From Sphaerosporella brunnea (Eukaryota > Ascomycota > Pezizomycetes > Pezizales > Pyronemataceae): a stretch of 64,000 bases of DNA. The position numbers and the translations under genes were made by a program. The stretch is from assembly GCA_008704415.1 (NCBI GenBank), contig VXIS01000099.1, positions 62,001 to 126,000 of the forward strand, in the 5' to 3' direction. The notes beneath the pieces are model-generated. The model was not told where the DNA came from. It was given only the letters and a program-made list of their open reading frames with translations, and did no database searches. Shown here piece by piece: positions 47,873 through 58,842 of the stretch (position 1 is the stretch's first letter; the number at the start of each line of letters is the position of its first letter).

Positions 47873-48833
47873 ATTACCTTTGTTAGCGATAGAGGGGGTT
47901 TTATATCGCCCCGGCGTTTGGAATTTGCTTGTTGAGATACCATAGTACCAGCTTAAGCCATTTTCCCCACCAGATGTACTAGTAGATAGAGCAAAGTGCT
48001 ACAATGCCAACCGATTCGCTAGCGTGGGCGAATATGCCACCGAGGAGTTTTATGCCACAGAGCCTGCCTGTCACCTCTCCCACACCATCTTATCCCTAAC
48101 TCCTCTGGCTCTCGACAGTGTGCGTTCTGCCACCCGCAAAAAAAAGCTCGATGCCGAGACCAGCTCCACCAAGTTACGCCTGGCCATCCTATCCCCGACA
48201 AGGCCCGCTCGTCTAATAAGAAATGCTCTTTTTGTGAGGTTGCGCTGTATAATAATTACTGTTTTGGGATGTATCATCGGCTGGAATTGGACACAGAGGG
48301 GGAACTCATTGGATGTAGGCGGCAGCCTGAGTAGAGTAATAAAGTCCTGACCACTTGCTGGTGGCTATCGGTAGGTAGTTGGATGATAAGAGTTCATATG
48401 TCGAGTGATGACCAGTGAGCAGCCGGGCGCGCGACCTTACCGCTTTAGGCATAACTCTTAGCTTATCTTATCACCCACTACCGTAGAGATTCGGTAATGT
48501 GGCAAAGTCACTGCGCTCTATGGAGAAGCGACTCAGCCTCATGGCAAAGTCACTTAGCCACATTGCCTTAGTACCGAATCCGCACCAGTACCCCTTTGTT
48601 TTGGTGTCGCGGCAATATCCGGCGCCTGCGCCTAACTTTACCAAAAGCGGTTAGCAATTTTCCCATGCCAGGCAAGGGCAAGGGTATCGGCGTTGCCCCA
48701 CATCTCTCGAAGTCTGTCCGCACAGTCACGATTAATTCCGCCATACCTGTCCAGTCAGAGCAATTGCATACTCAAACCACCGGCGCCAGCGACAAAGAAT
48801 ACAGCCAGCGAAGCCAGCCAGCCAGCCAGCACC
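47873..48833. other. Intergenic with a small fold-back repeat
   Basis: No gene is recognised between the transporter and homoserine kinase genes. It contains the fold-back repeat at 48489-48579 and an AGCC microsatellite at about 48802-48831 that ends directly before the thr1 start codon. Confidence 0.45.
48489..48579. repeat. Small fold-back repeat
   Basis: The left side ATTCGGTAATGTGGCAAAGT and the right side (reverse complement ATTCGGTACTAAGGCAATGT) are inverted copies with a 7-base offset. The motif GGCAAAGTCACT also occurs twice inside. The hairpin at 62661-62784 shares GTCACTGCG and CTTAGCC motifs. Confidence 0.6.
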
Positions 48834-50128
48834 ATGATCACCATAAGTACCGCTTCTCTCTTTCCTTGCATGTGATACGCGCAGTTGCTGACACTCCGCC
48901 GCAGAAGTCCCTTGCTCCTCCGCCAACATCGGTATTATCTCCCCGCTTCTACCACTCGCCCGCCATAAAGCATCCCACGCACTCTAACCAACCCTAAGCA
49001 CTCCAGGCCCGGGCTTCGACGTCCTCGGAATAAGTCTTTCCATCTGGCTGGAGCTCCAAGTCACTCTCTCCAACGACGACACATCCTCCTACCCATTAAA
49101 CTGCGCTCTCACCTATGAAGGCGAGGGTGCAGACCACGTCCCACTCGATGCCGACCACAACCTGATAACCCGGACGGCACTGTACGTGCTGCGCTGCCAC
49201 CGCCAGCGTTCGTTTCCGCCCGGAACCTGCGTGCACGTCATCAACCCGATCCCTCTCGGCCGAGGGCTCGGCTCCTCCGGCGCCGCCGTCGTGGCTGGAG
49301 TCATCCTCGCAAACGAAGTCGGCAAGCTTGGGCTTTCGAAGGATCGCATGATGGACTACTGCTTGATGATCGAGCGCCACCCTGACAACGTCATGGCGGC
49401 CATGATGGGTGGGTTCGTAGGGAGCTATCTGCGTGAGCTTGACGCGGCGGATATGGAGAGGAAAGAGATCCCTTTGGCGGAGGTTCTCCCGGAGCCCGCG
49501 GGTGGTGAGGATACCGGGCGTGATCCTCCCGAGCCACCGGTGGGAATCGGCCACTTTATCAAGTTTGGCTGGGCGAAGGAGGTGAAGGCTATCGCTATCA
49601 TCCCCCAGTTCGAGGTCTCTACAGCGGTCAGTAGGAGTGTGCTGCCGAAGACGTATTCGGCGAAGGATATGGTGGGTTTTCCAAGCAGAGAGTTGGAGTG
49701 GTTTCGGATATGTGGCTGAAAGGAATAGATCTTTAACTTCCAGCGGTTGGCGGTGCTCACCACGGCGCTCACACGATCCCCGCCGGATGCAGACCTCATC
49801 TTCCAAGCTATGCAGGACAAGGTACACCAGCCTTACCGCAAGGCCTTGGTACGTACCACGTTCCGTTCTATCTGCGTCGTAAGGCACGGTACTGATATTT
49901 TAGATCCCCGGTCTTCCCGAAGTCCTGGCCTCAGTCACCCCCAAGTCTCACCCTGGCCTGCTTGGAATCTGTCTCTCCGGTGCTGGCCCCACCATCCTGG
50001 CATTGGCCACCGAGAATTTCGACAAGATTGCGGACGAAATCTTGGCACGGTTCAAGGCGGAGAACATAGTCTGCCAGTGGAAGCTTTTGGAGCCGGCACA
50101 TGAAGGTGCCCAGGTTATCCATTCATAA
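48834..50128 (+). CDS. thr1: Homoserine kinase
   Basis: Thr1 phosphorylates L-homoserine with ATP in threonine synthesis. Five exons (48834-48846, 48905-48931, 49007-49671, 49729-49848, 49904-50128) give 349 residues, near the yeast length. The first exon is 13 nt and the second 27 nt; joined they read MITIKVPCSSANIGPGFDVL, the classic GHMP-kinase N-terminus, which fixes the start. The ATP-binding loop GRGLGSSGAA is near residue 100. ERHPDNVMAAMMGGF and LSGAGPTILAL (C-terminal GHMP motif) follow. The start codon sits immediately after a GCCA simple repeat. Confidence 0.95.
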
Positions 50129-50274
50129 ACATATAGAGCATGCAAAAAGTTACCGTAGATTAACGAGGATTTCTTGCTTTATTTTGGATGGGACGGGGTA
50201 AATAAGATGTCTTGTCTCTAGAGATAAAAGCACATGTCGTATTATTAGCCTGCTTCTTTGCTTGCTCTTCGTGT

Positions 50275-51662
50275 CTACTTCGCGAGCACGTTGGATATTC
50301 GCAGTGCCAGATCTAGTATCTGCAGATGCTCATCCGCACCATCAGCGAGGCGCTTGTCAACCTCAGAGAAGATCATGACAATCTCATTTTTCTGGTCCGC
50401 AAACACCATATCGTCGTAAACAAACCTGTTATACAACTGCACACAGACGCCATCAATATTACTCTGCCCACTAAGTCGGCGGTGGGAGGAAAGCTCACCT
50501 GTATAACGACCTGCGAAGCACTCCATCCATCCGCCGTCATATCCTCCACCGCCTTCGCCACTTGGCTGTACACGCTCCTTCCAGGCCTTGGCTCACAAGC
50601 CCGCATGAGCCTCTCAACCATATCATCAGGCACAATACCCGCGATCTCCTCTACCGAGCGCACAGTAACCACCTCACTGATCTCCAGCGGCTTCTCGGGG
50701 GGCGCATCGATCTCCATTTCATCCACATCTGCGTCCTCCTCCTCCTCCTCCTTCTCCTTCTCCGTCTCCGCTGAAAATTTGACGGGATTATGCAACTTTG
50801 CTGCAGACTGGAGGTACGTGATAGCACGACGCAGATCTCCATCGGACACCTTAATCAGCGTCTCGATAACGCCGGGTTCGTACTTGACGCCCTCGAGCTC
50901 CGCAATCTCGGTAAGTCTCGCCTTCGCATTGTCAGCGTCCAAGGGTTTGAAGCGGAACTTGGAGCAGCGCGAAGCCAACGGGTCGATAATCCTGGTAACG
51001 TAGTTGCAGATCAAGCAGAAACGCGTGATCTTTGAGTACGTCTCCATTGTGCGACGGAGCGCGGATTGTGCGTCTTGTGTCATGCTGTCGGCTTCGTCGA
51101 GAATGATGATTTTGTAGGGAGGGCACGGGTAGTCCCGAGATTGCGCCGCCGTGGTGTTGGACACGGCTGTTCGCGCGAAGTTTTTGACTTTTTCTCGCAC
51201 GATCGAGATGCCCCGCTCGTCGGAGGCGTTGAGTTCGAGGACGCGAGATTTCATCAGCTCTGGTCCGTACAGCTCTTTGGCGAGGGCTAGTACGGTCGAG
51301 GTCTTGCCGGTGCCCGGAGGGCCGTAGAAGAGCATGTGTGGCAGCTGGGAGAGGGTTAGTAACTGCTGCTGTCACGGTTATGGTTGGTTTGGGAGGCAGC
51401 GACGGACGTTGTTGGATTGGAGGGTACGCTTCAGAACGGTGATGGTATGGTCTTGCGCTGCTACATCGCTGAGAGATTTTGGACGGCTGAACGATGAGGG
51501 ATTAGTGACTTCTTGACGGAAGAACGCGGGAGGAGCGGCGAACTATTTTTCGACCCAGGGAACTTGACGACCAGAATTCTTTGGTGCGGTCGAGGGGACG
51601 GCGGCCTTCTCTGCTGCAGCGGCAGCGGCTCGCCGCGCTTTGAGGTCGAAGAAGGAAGCCAT
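50275..51662 (-). CDS. rfc2: Replication factor C subunit (yeast Rfc2 / human RFC4 type)
   Basis: This small RFC subunit is part of the clamp loader that places PCNA on primed DNA. Four exons (51662-51544, 51486-51408, 51344-50499, 50436-50275) give 401 residues. It reads [20 protein letters not shown], then [20 protein letters not shown]. Walker A is GPPGTGKT at about residues 74-81, Walker B is [10 protein letters not shown], and the SRC box is [15 protein letters not shown] Glu-rich insert ([18 protein letters not shown]) near residue 260 is longer than in yeast. Two ACGCG motifs (51721-51725 and 51751-51755) lie 60-95 bp upstream of the start, as expected for MBF-type G1/S control. Confidence 0.95.
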
Positions 51663-51891
51663 TCTGGGGGTGGTGGTTGGGTACGTTCTGGTGAGGGAGA
51701 TGGTGGTGGTGGAAGAGAAGACGCGACTTTGTTAGATCGAGTTTCTGGGGACGCGCTTGTCGGCTGACAGGGGGGTGATACGGAATGAATCGCGACTCTG
51801 ACCCCAACCCATCCATCATCAGCCCATCCATCCTCCCCCCCGCCCACCCGGTCGCAACACCACAAACCGACCGGAGCACCCTTATGATTCA
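51663..51891. promoter_or_regulatory. Shared upstream region of rfc2 and the Dsc4-like gene, with ACGCG motifs
   Basis: The divergent genes are 229 bp apart. ACGCG occurs at 51721-51725 and 51751-51755. In ascomycetes ACGCG is the core of the MluI cell-cycle box bound by MBF, which drives replication genes at G1/S. Whether both sites act here is inference. Confidence 0.4.
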
Positions 51892-52893
51892 ATGAGCGAT
51901 GCCCCAGCCACTCCCTCTTCCTCACGGAGAGCCGAAGCAGCAACCCCCGAGCCCGAGCCAGAACTCGCCAGCAGCGTAGCCGCCCACAAAGCATACATCA
52001 CGCAGAAGCGGAAAGAATACCTCACGCATATGCTGAGGAATCTGGATATCATCGTGTATCTGCATCTGTCGTATATGTATTTCCTCGAGTATATCTCCCC
52101 TCGGCGTGCCGCTGGTGTGTGTGTGTGGAAGCTCGAGTGCTCACGCCTCGAAACAGCTGTAGCTTCTTTCGCTTCATCCTCAGAGCAACTGTACAGTTCC
52201 TTTTCCTCACCCCGAAACTTATAAACCTTCCACTCCCGCCGCATGCGCGTTCTCCTATCGTTGCCCTGGGCGGCGCGTCCGCTTTCGCAGCGCTGATGCA
52301 TCTGTGGGAACCCAACCCCACCGCGGGAGAGACCACGCACGGGTACATTCATGGCGGGGTGATCATCGACTTTATTGGGCAGAGTATTTCCGTCTGTGCC
52401 TTGGATATAATTGCAGCGCACTAATCCCATACCCGCAGAGGGCCCCATCTCGAAGTACCGGCTACTATACGTCGACGCCGTGATCGTACTGTTACAACTT
52501 GCGATGTTAAGTCTAGTAGTAGCACGGCAAGAGCTTCTACCGGCGCTTTCGGACACTGACGAAGCGGTGGGAGAAGGGGAACGTGATCTGGACAGCGAGG
52601 AGCGCGGAGAGATACAGTCGCTGCCTGTACCCAGGCTTAGTGAGACGCTACATGATAGTCACTCTGACAATGGAGCGGAGGGCGAGGCAGCGGAAGTAGA
52701 AAGAACCGTGTTTGAAGTTAGTTCGGGAGACTTTGAGATCGCGAGGATGGACATAGTGGCAGTTATTAGACGGCAGTTAGGAGAGGTGGAAGAGCAGCCG
52801 CAGCCATCGGGTGGGAGTAGGGCGAGGGCCGGTACCCGAACGGCGAACTGGAGAGTTCTGATGAGGGGGAGCGCAGGTTCCTGGAGAAGATAA
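51892..52893 (+). CDS. dsc4: DUF1746 membrane protein (Dsc E3 ligase subunit 4-like)
   Basis: DUF1746 proteins include fission yeast Dsc4, a subunit of the Golgi Dsc E3 ubiquitin ligase that activates SREBP. Exons 51892-52088, 52157-52383 and 52439-52893 give 292 residues. The conserved core reads LTHMLRNLDIIVYLHLSYMY, then CSFFRFILRATVQFLFLTP, THGYIHGGVIIDFIGQKGP and SKYRLLYVDAVIVLLQLAML, which contain the hydrophobic segments. The C-terminal third is acidic and variable, so its exact end (a further intron near 52870) is uncertain. Assignment as Dsc4 rests on family pattern. Confidence 0.75.
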
Positions 52894-53782
52894 GCTGGAG
52901 AGGGTTTTGGCTTCTTATGGCGTTCTTGGGGATGGAGCGTTGTTTATGCCATATTACGGTGCGCCTCTGTATATCACACTATGCCAGAAAGATTGGCAAT
53001 GATGTATGATCATTCCTTGAGCTTTGATGTGGCCGTGGAAGACTGGAAGTATTTGCTATGTAGCAGCTCATCTGCACTCCGGCCGCGTGCATGGGAATTC
53101 CGGGAATTCCCCAACGATTGGACGATGCAACATAAACTTCCCGCATGGAAGAGAGGATCGAACTGGGGTGGGGCGTATATAAATGTTAGAGTAGATGTTC
53201 TGGTACTCGAGCTGCTCAAAGGTCATGCCACGAAGAGCCTGCAAGATAAATCTTTGGCGCGTTTTCATAAAGCTTCGCTTGACGCGTCGTAGGGCTGACG
53301 AGTGATGGGTTGTGACAGTACCAATTGAGACGTCATCATGATGGGGATCCATTCAACTTGCGGCATATAGAAAGCTGAAAACAAAGGAACACCCATCACC
53401 TGCGCACTCACTCTCAGCAGTAACGACATCAATACCAATACCGAGAGACAAACCGTGAATGTGCGGCAGGGTTGCAAGTTACCCGGCCCGGCTTCCCACA
53501 TTGTGGGTGTGCTGTGTGACTGCTCATTACGCACCCACAATTTGGGTTTGGCGAAGCGATCGCTAGTAGCGCACAAATCCCGAGACCTGCGACAACGACG
53601 ACGGAACCGACTACCCAGCAAATTATCACCCAGCGACACCCAGCGACCCCGGACGACCTTCCCACCGAATCCCTAACGACCGTAAGTCCGCTCATTCCCC
53701 GGATTCTCGAAATCCTCGAAATCCTCGAGATCCACGACCCCCCGACAGCTCGCTGACGAGTGATATCTACAGTACCTCCACG
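52894..53782. other. Intergenic; upstream region of the eL33 gene
   Basis: Short open frames on both strands near 52981-53352 have no recognised features. The right half is the promoter region of the ribosomal protein gene and contains the HomolD-like box listed separately. Confidence 0.45.
53515..53522 (-). promoter_or_regulatory. Candidate HomolD box upstream of the eL33 gene
   Basis: TGTGACTG is the reverse complement of CAGTCACA, the HomolD element known from fission yeast ribosomal protein promoters. It lies about 260 bp upstream of the start codon. An 8-bp match can occur by chance, so the support is the position in front of a ribosomal protein gene. Confidence 0.35.
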
Positions 53783-54549
53783 ATGCCGGAATCCAACCAC
53801 AGACGTACGTTTATCCACTTCCTAGGAAGCTGCTCCTACAAACCTATAGAACGTGTTGCTGATTGTGGTGATTACAGTGTACGTTAAGGTGAGCACACAA
53901 CACTTTAACTTTTCTACGATGCGACGAGCTTCCCCCCACCCGAGTTCCGCGGTTTCCGATGCAAGAGGTGGAATCTGGAAGTGCAGTCAGAGGGTCTTGG
54001 CGAGAGGAGTTATACGCGACACGCCAACTACGCTGCATCACGACGGAAGCTTGTGGGGGAAGCTCAAAGAACTGGAAGTTGCTGGAAGTGGGAACGAGAG
54101 GCTGATGAAGGATTTCCCCCGGATTTCAGGCTCGCCACCTTTCGTACCAGCGTGGCAAGCGCAACACCAACCCCAACACCTCTCTCGTCCAGATTGAGGG
54201 TGTTGCTTCTCCCAACGAGGCTACTTTCTACTGCGGAAAGCGCGTTGCCTTCGTCTACAGGGCCAAGTCCGAGAAGCAGGGTTCCAAGATTAGGGTGCGT
54301 CATCCCAAAGCTCGAGCGGGGAGTCGAAGGAGAAACATATGACTGACGGATTGGTATAGGTGATCTGGGGCAAGGTTACTCGGCCACACGGCAACAGCGG
54401 AATCGTCCGTGCCAAGTACGTTCAGCTCAAGTACGAAAAAACGCGCGAATGTCGATATGCTGACAGTTGCCTACAGGTTCCGCAAGAACCTCCCTCCTGC
54501 GTCCTTCGGTGCCACCCTCCGCGTCATGCTCTACCCTTCCAACGTCTAA
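53783..54549 (+). CDS. rpl33: 60S ribosomal protein L33 (eL33, L35Ae family)
   Basis: This is a cytosolic large-subunit ribosomal protein. Five exons (53783-53804, 53878-53888, 54130-54294, 54360-54415, 54477-54549) give 108 residues, like yeast Rpl33. Exon 2 is only 11 nt. Joined, the start reads [20 protein letters not shown]. Further landmarks are [39 protein letters not shown] and the C-terminus [14 protein letters not shown]. The large second intron (241 nt) was checked for a C/D-box snoRNA and none was convincing. Confidence 0.96.
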
Positions 54550-55004
54550 ACGTCCTTTTTTCGCATGGGGTCTGGTGTTTGGGCAAAGGGAAAAATGGTT
54601 TCGGGCAGAAAAATGGGGGATCTTTTCTAGTTTGAGACTTCCAATAAACGGCGTTCCCAGTTCTTTTGTCTAATCTAGATCAATGGAACTGCTGTTGCTG
54701 TCCACACGCGCTGGCGAGTGTGCGGGCTCCCATTCAATCGTTCCCCGTGATTCGACACGTGAGTGCTGGAAGGTGAACAATTACTCCATTTTACGCTCCT
54801 CTCGTTACAATGGAACGCTTGTGTTGGTTTGTTCAGACAGAAGGATGTAGATAAGTGCGCATAATGCGTTGCTATCCATGATCACTAGCAAGTAACTGCA
54901 CCTAGGTAGTCGGCACGATAGGTACCGTTGAAAAGCTGGGATACGGTTCATATGACTGTTGGGACCGCATCTGCTACACTTTGTTTTGAACTCGATTGAA
55001 TTCA
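54550..55004. other. Convergent intergenic (eL33 and RnpA-like 3' ends)
   Basis: The segment holds the 3' untranslated regions of two converging genes. Nothing else was recognised. Confidence 0.45.
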
Positions 55005-55892
55005 CTATACGACACCACCTCTATGTGGTGCGAAAAAGTTCCCAGTGTCTTGGCGCTTCGGCCGTTGCTGTTGCTGTCGCTGTTGCTGTTGTGGCCGTTG
55101 TTTTCGGTGGTCCTGCTGCCGCCCGTTATGCCAGCCAGAGGGTGACTGATTCGCTGCCCTCGATCCTCCCCTCCAGCTCTGCCCCTCTCTTCTCTCCTGG
55201 TTCTTCCTCTTCCGGTGCTCCTTCGACACGGCCATCGCCTCCTCGTGCTTCTTCCTCGCGTTGGCCTCCTCCGCGCGGCGCTCATCGTTCTCGTCCAAGC
55301 GCATAGATCTCAAGCTCAAATCGGAACGGACCCGTTTCGGCTCCCGCGGGTCCTGGTGCTGATGCTGCAGCTGCTGCAACAACGCCAGCTCCTCGCCCCT
55401 CGCCTTCAGCTCCTTCTTCCGTTCGCGCGCCTTCAGCACCATAAACTTCTTGACGCCCAGCTCGACCTCTTTCGTCAGCGTCTCCCAGTCGACGCTGACG
55501 ACGCTGTAGGTGACATAGAAACATAGCGTTCCCAGCAGCTTCTCTAGCCTCGGGGCGGAGGATTTGTCGGCGGGGAGCGGCAGCGGCGTGCCGTCGGGCC
55601 TGTACCCGTGGCTGGCGAGGGTCAATCGTGTCGCTTCGTTCATGCGTCGGCGGATGCGGTCGCGCACGGTCGCGTACTTGCTGACGTCGACAGACACCAC
55701 CATGTAGATGTTCAGCTGCGTCTGGCGCGCGGCAAAATTTTCCCGTGTGCGCTTGTGCAGTGGGTGCATGACGGATTGGAAGGGCTGCTGCGAAACGATG
55801 GCGAACGGCCGCGGCGACGCCCGCAGCGTGAACAGCGTCGTTTGCTGCAGGATTGCCCCGCGGAAGGAGAAGACCGTGGTCTTCGGAAGCAT
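55005..55892 (-). CDS. Basic protein with weak RnpA (RNase P protein)-like segment
   Basis: One exon encodes 295 residues of strongly basic protein. I do not recognise it with certainty. Residues 1-110 start MLPK and contain SPRPFAIVSQ, then a hydrophobic strand and Arg cluster, NIYMVVSVDVSKYATVRDRI directly followed by RRRMNEATRL. This order of strand, VSxK-like turn and RNRIKRRLREAxR-like helix resembles the bacterial RNase P protein RnpA and related folds. The second half is Lys/Arg/Glu-rich and probably a long charged helix (KARERKKELKARGEELALLQ). The C-terminus is a Gln/Arg-rich low-complexity tail with a poly-Gln block. RNA binding is likely from charge; the RnpA relation is a hypothesis. 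It lies 170 bp downstream of bna1 on the same strand. Confidence 0.55.
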   Translation of the reverse strand: MLPKTTVFSFRGAILQQTTLFTLRASPRPFAIVSQQPFQSVMHPLHKRTRENFAARQTQLNIYMVVSVDVSKYATVRDRIRRRMNEATRLTLASHGYRPDGTPLPLPADKSSAPRLEKLLGTLCFYVTYSVVSVDWETLTKEVELGVKKFMVLKARERKKELKARGEELALLQQLQHQHQDPREPKRVRSDLSLRSMRLDENDERRAEEANARKKHEEAMAVSKEHRKRKNQERREGQSWRGGSRAANQSPSGWHNGRQQDHRKQRPQQQQRQQQQRPKRQDTGNFFAPHRGGVV

Positions 55893-56062
55893 TGTGGAGG
55901 ACGTGTCGCGTACAGAGCGTGCTCACGGGTGGGGTTGCTTAAACATATGGGGTCGAGAAGTTCGGCTTGGCAGTGCAGTGGGGTGACATCATGCCCCCGC
56001 CGCGGCCATCATCGCGGGGATGGATTTTCTACATAATCTACACAGCTGCAGGAGGAGGGGAA

Positions 56063-56785
56063 TTACAGATCTTCCTTCTTTGCGGGCGGCGCCGCCTCCG
56101 CGAGGGTCCCGCAGTTCTTACACCTCCTGATCTCCTCGTCGGCCTTGAACGCATCCACCGCTTCCTTGATCTGCGTTCCCAGATCGGTGCAGTGGAACGC
56201 AGCTTCGTGCACTATCTGCTTGCAGCTTCCACAGTACCATCTCATGCGGTCTAAGCTGCCGGTTGGGCGGGGCTGTTCAATCACGATTCCGACCTACCCA
56301 TTGTTATTCACAGAACAACTTGGCTGAGAGAGGACGGGAGGATTACAGTATCCGCAAAGCGCACCGGGTTGTGTGGAGTATTCGCTGTTGCGAGAGTTGT
56401 CAGCCATGTAAGTTCAGGGAAGGGGGGAGCAAGCACAGAGAGAGGGGGAGAAGTTACGAGGCAGCAGGAACATATCCCCCTCGTGGATCCACAGATCTTT
56501 AAACTCTCCGCCGTCGTCGACGACTTTGAGCAGCATGCTGCCTTTGTATTGGTAGAACCACTCGGGCGTTTCGTTGATGTGATAGTCGTTGCGCGCATTG
56601 GGCCCGCCCACGATCATCACTGTCATGTGCTCATTGTACACGCAGTAGTTGTTGATGGGCGGTTGGAGGAGGTGGGAATTTGCTTCCAGCCTGAGCGAGC
56701 GAGCGAGTGTTAGCGAGTGGGTTGCTGTCCACGAGTGGTTGGAGGTATACCATTTGGGGATGTTGAGAGGGGCGCTGAGCGGCAT
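56063..56785 (-). CDS. bna1: 3-hydroxyanthranilate 3,4-dioxygenase
   Basis: Bna1 opens the ring of 3-hydroxyanthranilate in the kynurenine route to NAD. Exons 56785-56751, 56690-56458, 56384-56347 and 56293-56063 give 178 residues, matching yeast Bna1. The iron ligands are His49 and Glu55 ([13 protein letters not shown]) and His94 (LPPNTPH). The C-terminal rubredoxin-like site has the two Cys pairs WYCGSC and RCKNCG typical of fungal and bacterial enzymes. Exon joins [20 protein letters not shown] and [14 protein letters not shown] confirm the splice model. The third exon is only 38 nt. Confidence 0.96.
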
Positions 56786-57691
56786 CGTTGTTCAATCGTT
56801 GCTGGTGGTGGTGATGTTTTGAAATCAGATCAGAAGGATGATGATGATGATGATGATGCTGATGTTGACTTGAAACTCCGACTTTTAACCCCGGAACGCT
56901 TGGAGCACCCCGCTGCTCGAGCTTGCTGCTCCCGGAAATAGCAAACATCTCTATCTCATCGCACACGACATGCTGACCGATGCACCGCGTACATACATCC
57001 GCCTTCCCGCTGCATCTGTCACTCCAACAGCCGCATCATGCAAACAACCGCCAGTTTCTTCATTTTACAACTGTTGGGAAGTTGCATTCAGCAATCTCAT
57101 CCATAAAGATTCCCCTCCGTCGCACCACAGATCCCAGCGGGGCAATGTACTCTACCTATTCCAGACTTTTTATCTCTTGAACGGTTCTGTGCGGTCCCTT
57201 CTTCTCAGAGGGCTGTTCCATGCATGCAGGGCGAGGGATCCGGAATGGATATCAGAACTTCAACAAGGACTCGAGACTCGGGTAGGTAAGTACTCAAGCA
57301 TCTACAAGAGTCAAGACTCAAGACGTCTCGATTAAACTGCGCGTCTAGGCACAGCGCACTTCTCGTCCGACTGGTTGGAGTGGGCCGATCGTGTTCCTTC
57401 GCGTCTCGGATCTATGTAAACCTGCTCACCCGCAGATTTGCCCCAACCACTCAAAACGTGCTCTATCCAGCTCACCTTCCACCAACCACCACGGTCAACC
57501 CCCCCCCCCCCCAACCATGGCTTTACCCGGCCACTACGCCGTTCAGCTCCGATCGTTGCGAGCTCACCTTCTCCCATTCTCTTGAGCGCTGAAAATCCAC
57601 TATACGATACCCATTTCACGAATCTCACGAGCGTGATACCCTGACGAATATCTATACCTCATATACACACTTCCTTGTATACCCTCACCTA
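56786..57691. other. Intergenic, nothing recognised
   Basis: A GAT trinucleotide repeat lies near 56837-56860 close to the bna1 start, and a poly-C run of about 14 lies near 57500. The region holds the upstream sequences of bna1 and of the copper transporter gene. Confidence 0.45.
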
Positions 57692-58358
57692 ATGGATCAC
57701 TCTCACCATCATCATCACGCAATGGACGACGCAGGAAGCATGGATATGAACCACGGCGGCGGCATGAGCGGCCACCGCTGCCAAATGTCGATGTAAGCCG
57801 CCCGCTCGCATGAAGCGAAGTCCACGATTGGGGCGCTGGTATTCACATTCTCAGGCTCTTCACCTGGAACACGCAAGACCTCTGTCTCGTATTCCGTTGG
57901 TGGCACGTAACCTCGATGCTGAGCCTGATCCTGTCGCTCCTCGCGGTCGTCGCCCTAGGGATGGGCTACGAGTACCTGCGCGCGGTATCGCGGCGGTACG
58001 AAGCGCGCCTCGAAGCTGGTAACCACCACCTTCCTTCCTTCCCACCCCCATCCCGACGAGCTGACCTCTCTCACCAGAGGAAGTCGAAGCAGCATCATCA
58101 CCAGAAGAAGTATATACCGAACAAAGCTCACTCCTCCCAGGCACACTCCGCGCCAACAGCACCGCCCAACGTCGGAAACGCGGCAACATCGGAAAGGCGC
58201 TGCTGTACGGCGCCCAGGTGTTTTATAGCTTTTTCATCATGCTGCTGTTTATGACGTATAATGGGTGGGTCATGATTGCGGTTGCGGTGGGCGCTGCGGC
58301 TGGGTATCTGGTTTGGGGCGCAGAGGAGAGCGCGGCGAAGATTGTTGCTTGCCATTAA
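57692..58358 (+). CDS. Ctr-family copper transporter
   Basis: Ctr proteins form trimers that move Cu(I) across the plasma or vacuolar membrane. Exons 57692-57792, 57855-58018 and 58078-58358 give 181 residues. The N-terminus is His- and Met-rich (MDHSHHHHHAMDD, MDMNHGGGMSGH, CQMSMLFTW), which should bind copper before transmembrane helix 1. Helix 2 carries the MxxxM motif (MLLFMTYNGW) and helix 3 the GxxxG motif (GAAAGYLVWG). A Ser/Glu-rich loop separates helices 1 and 2. Short length and a single extracellular His cluster fit the Ctr4/Ctr2 class. Confidence 0.93.
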
Positions 58359-58842
58359 TACCCACACATCCAGGCGGAGATATAGCGATGATGTTGGCGG
58401 TGGATATGTTAATGCCTCTCAGCTTTTTTTTGGTGTTTACTATATCTCTCTAGCTTTATTATTCACAGTTTTTTTTTCCTGCTCTGCCACCCTACGAGTG
58501 ATCCGCCATGTCGGTGATGGGTCGATTGACATTTAATAGCTACATCGCTCTGACGCCATGCATGCGGCGGGAACCTAAACCGCAGCGGCGAGCGGGGCGC
58601 GGATATAGTCGCAGCGCACTTCACAATCTTCAACCACCATGTGAAAGTTCTGGACAGATGCAGAAAGAGCTCCTCCTCCTGGGTATCAATGACGCAAAGC
58701 CGACCCCGCAATCCGTGATGATGATATAACTCACAGCCTCCCCTCACCCCAACCTGCACCACCACCTCCTGCACAAACCAAAAAACCAAAACCAACACCC
58801 CCAAATCTTCGAATCCCGTCTCTACACACACACACACACACC
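58359..58842. other. Intergenic with CA microsatellite
   Basis: The stretch between the copper transporter and DsbA-like genes carries a CA repeat (about 58824-58841) that ends at the next start codon. No other feature was recognised. Confidence 0.5.

Noticed and set aside
53145..53180. Reverse-strand GTTCGATCC, like the T-loop of a tRNA
   Set aside because: The flanking bases do not form a T stem and no other tRNA arm can be placed around it.
53889..54129. Possible C/D-box snoRNA in the large eL33 intron
   Set aside because: A TGATGA occurs only close to the acceptor, and no paired D box with terminal stem was found.
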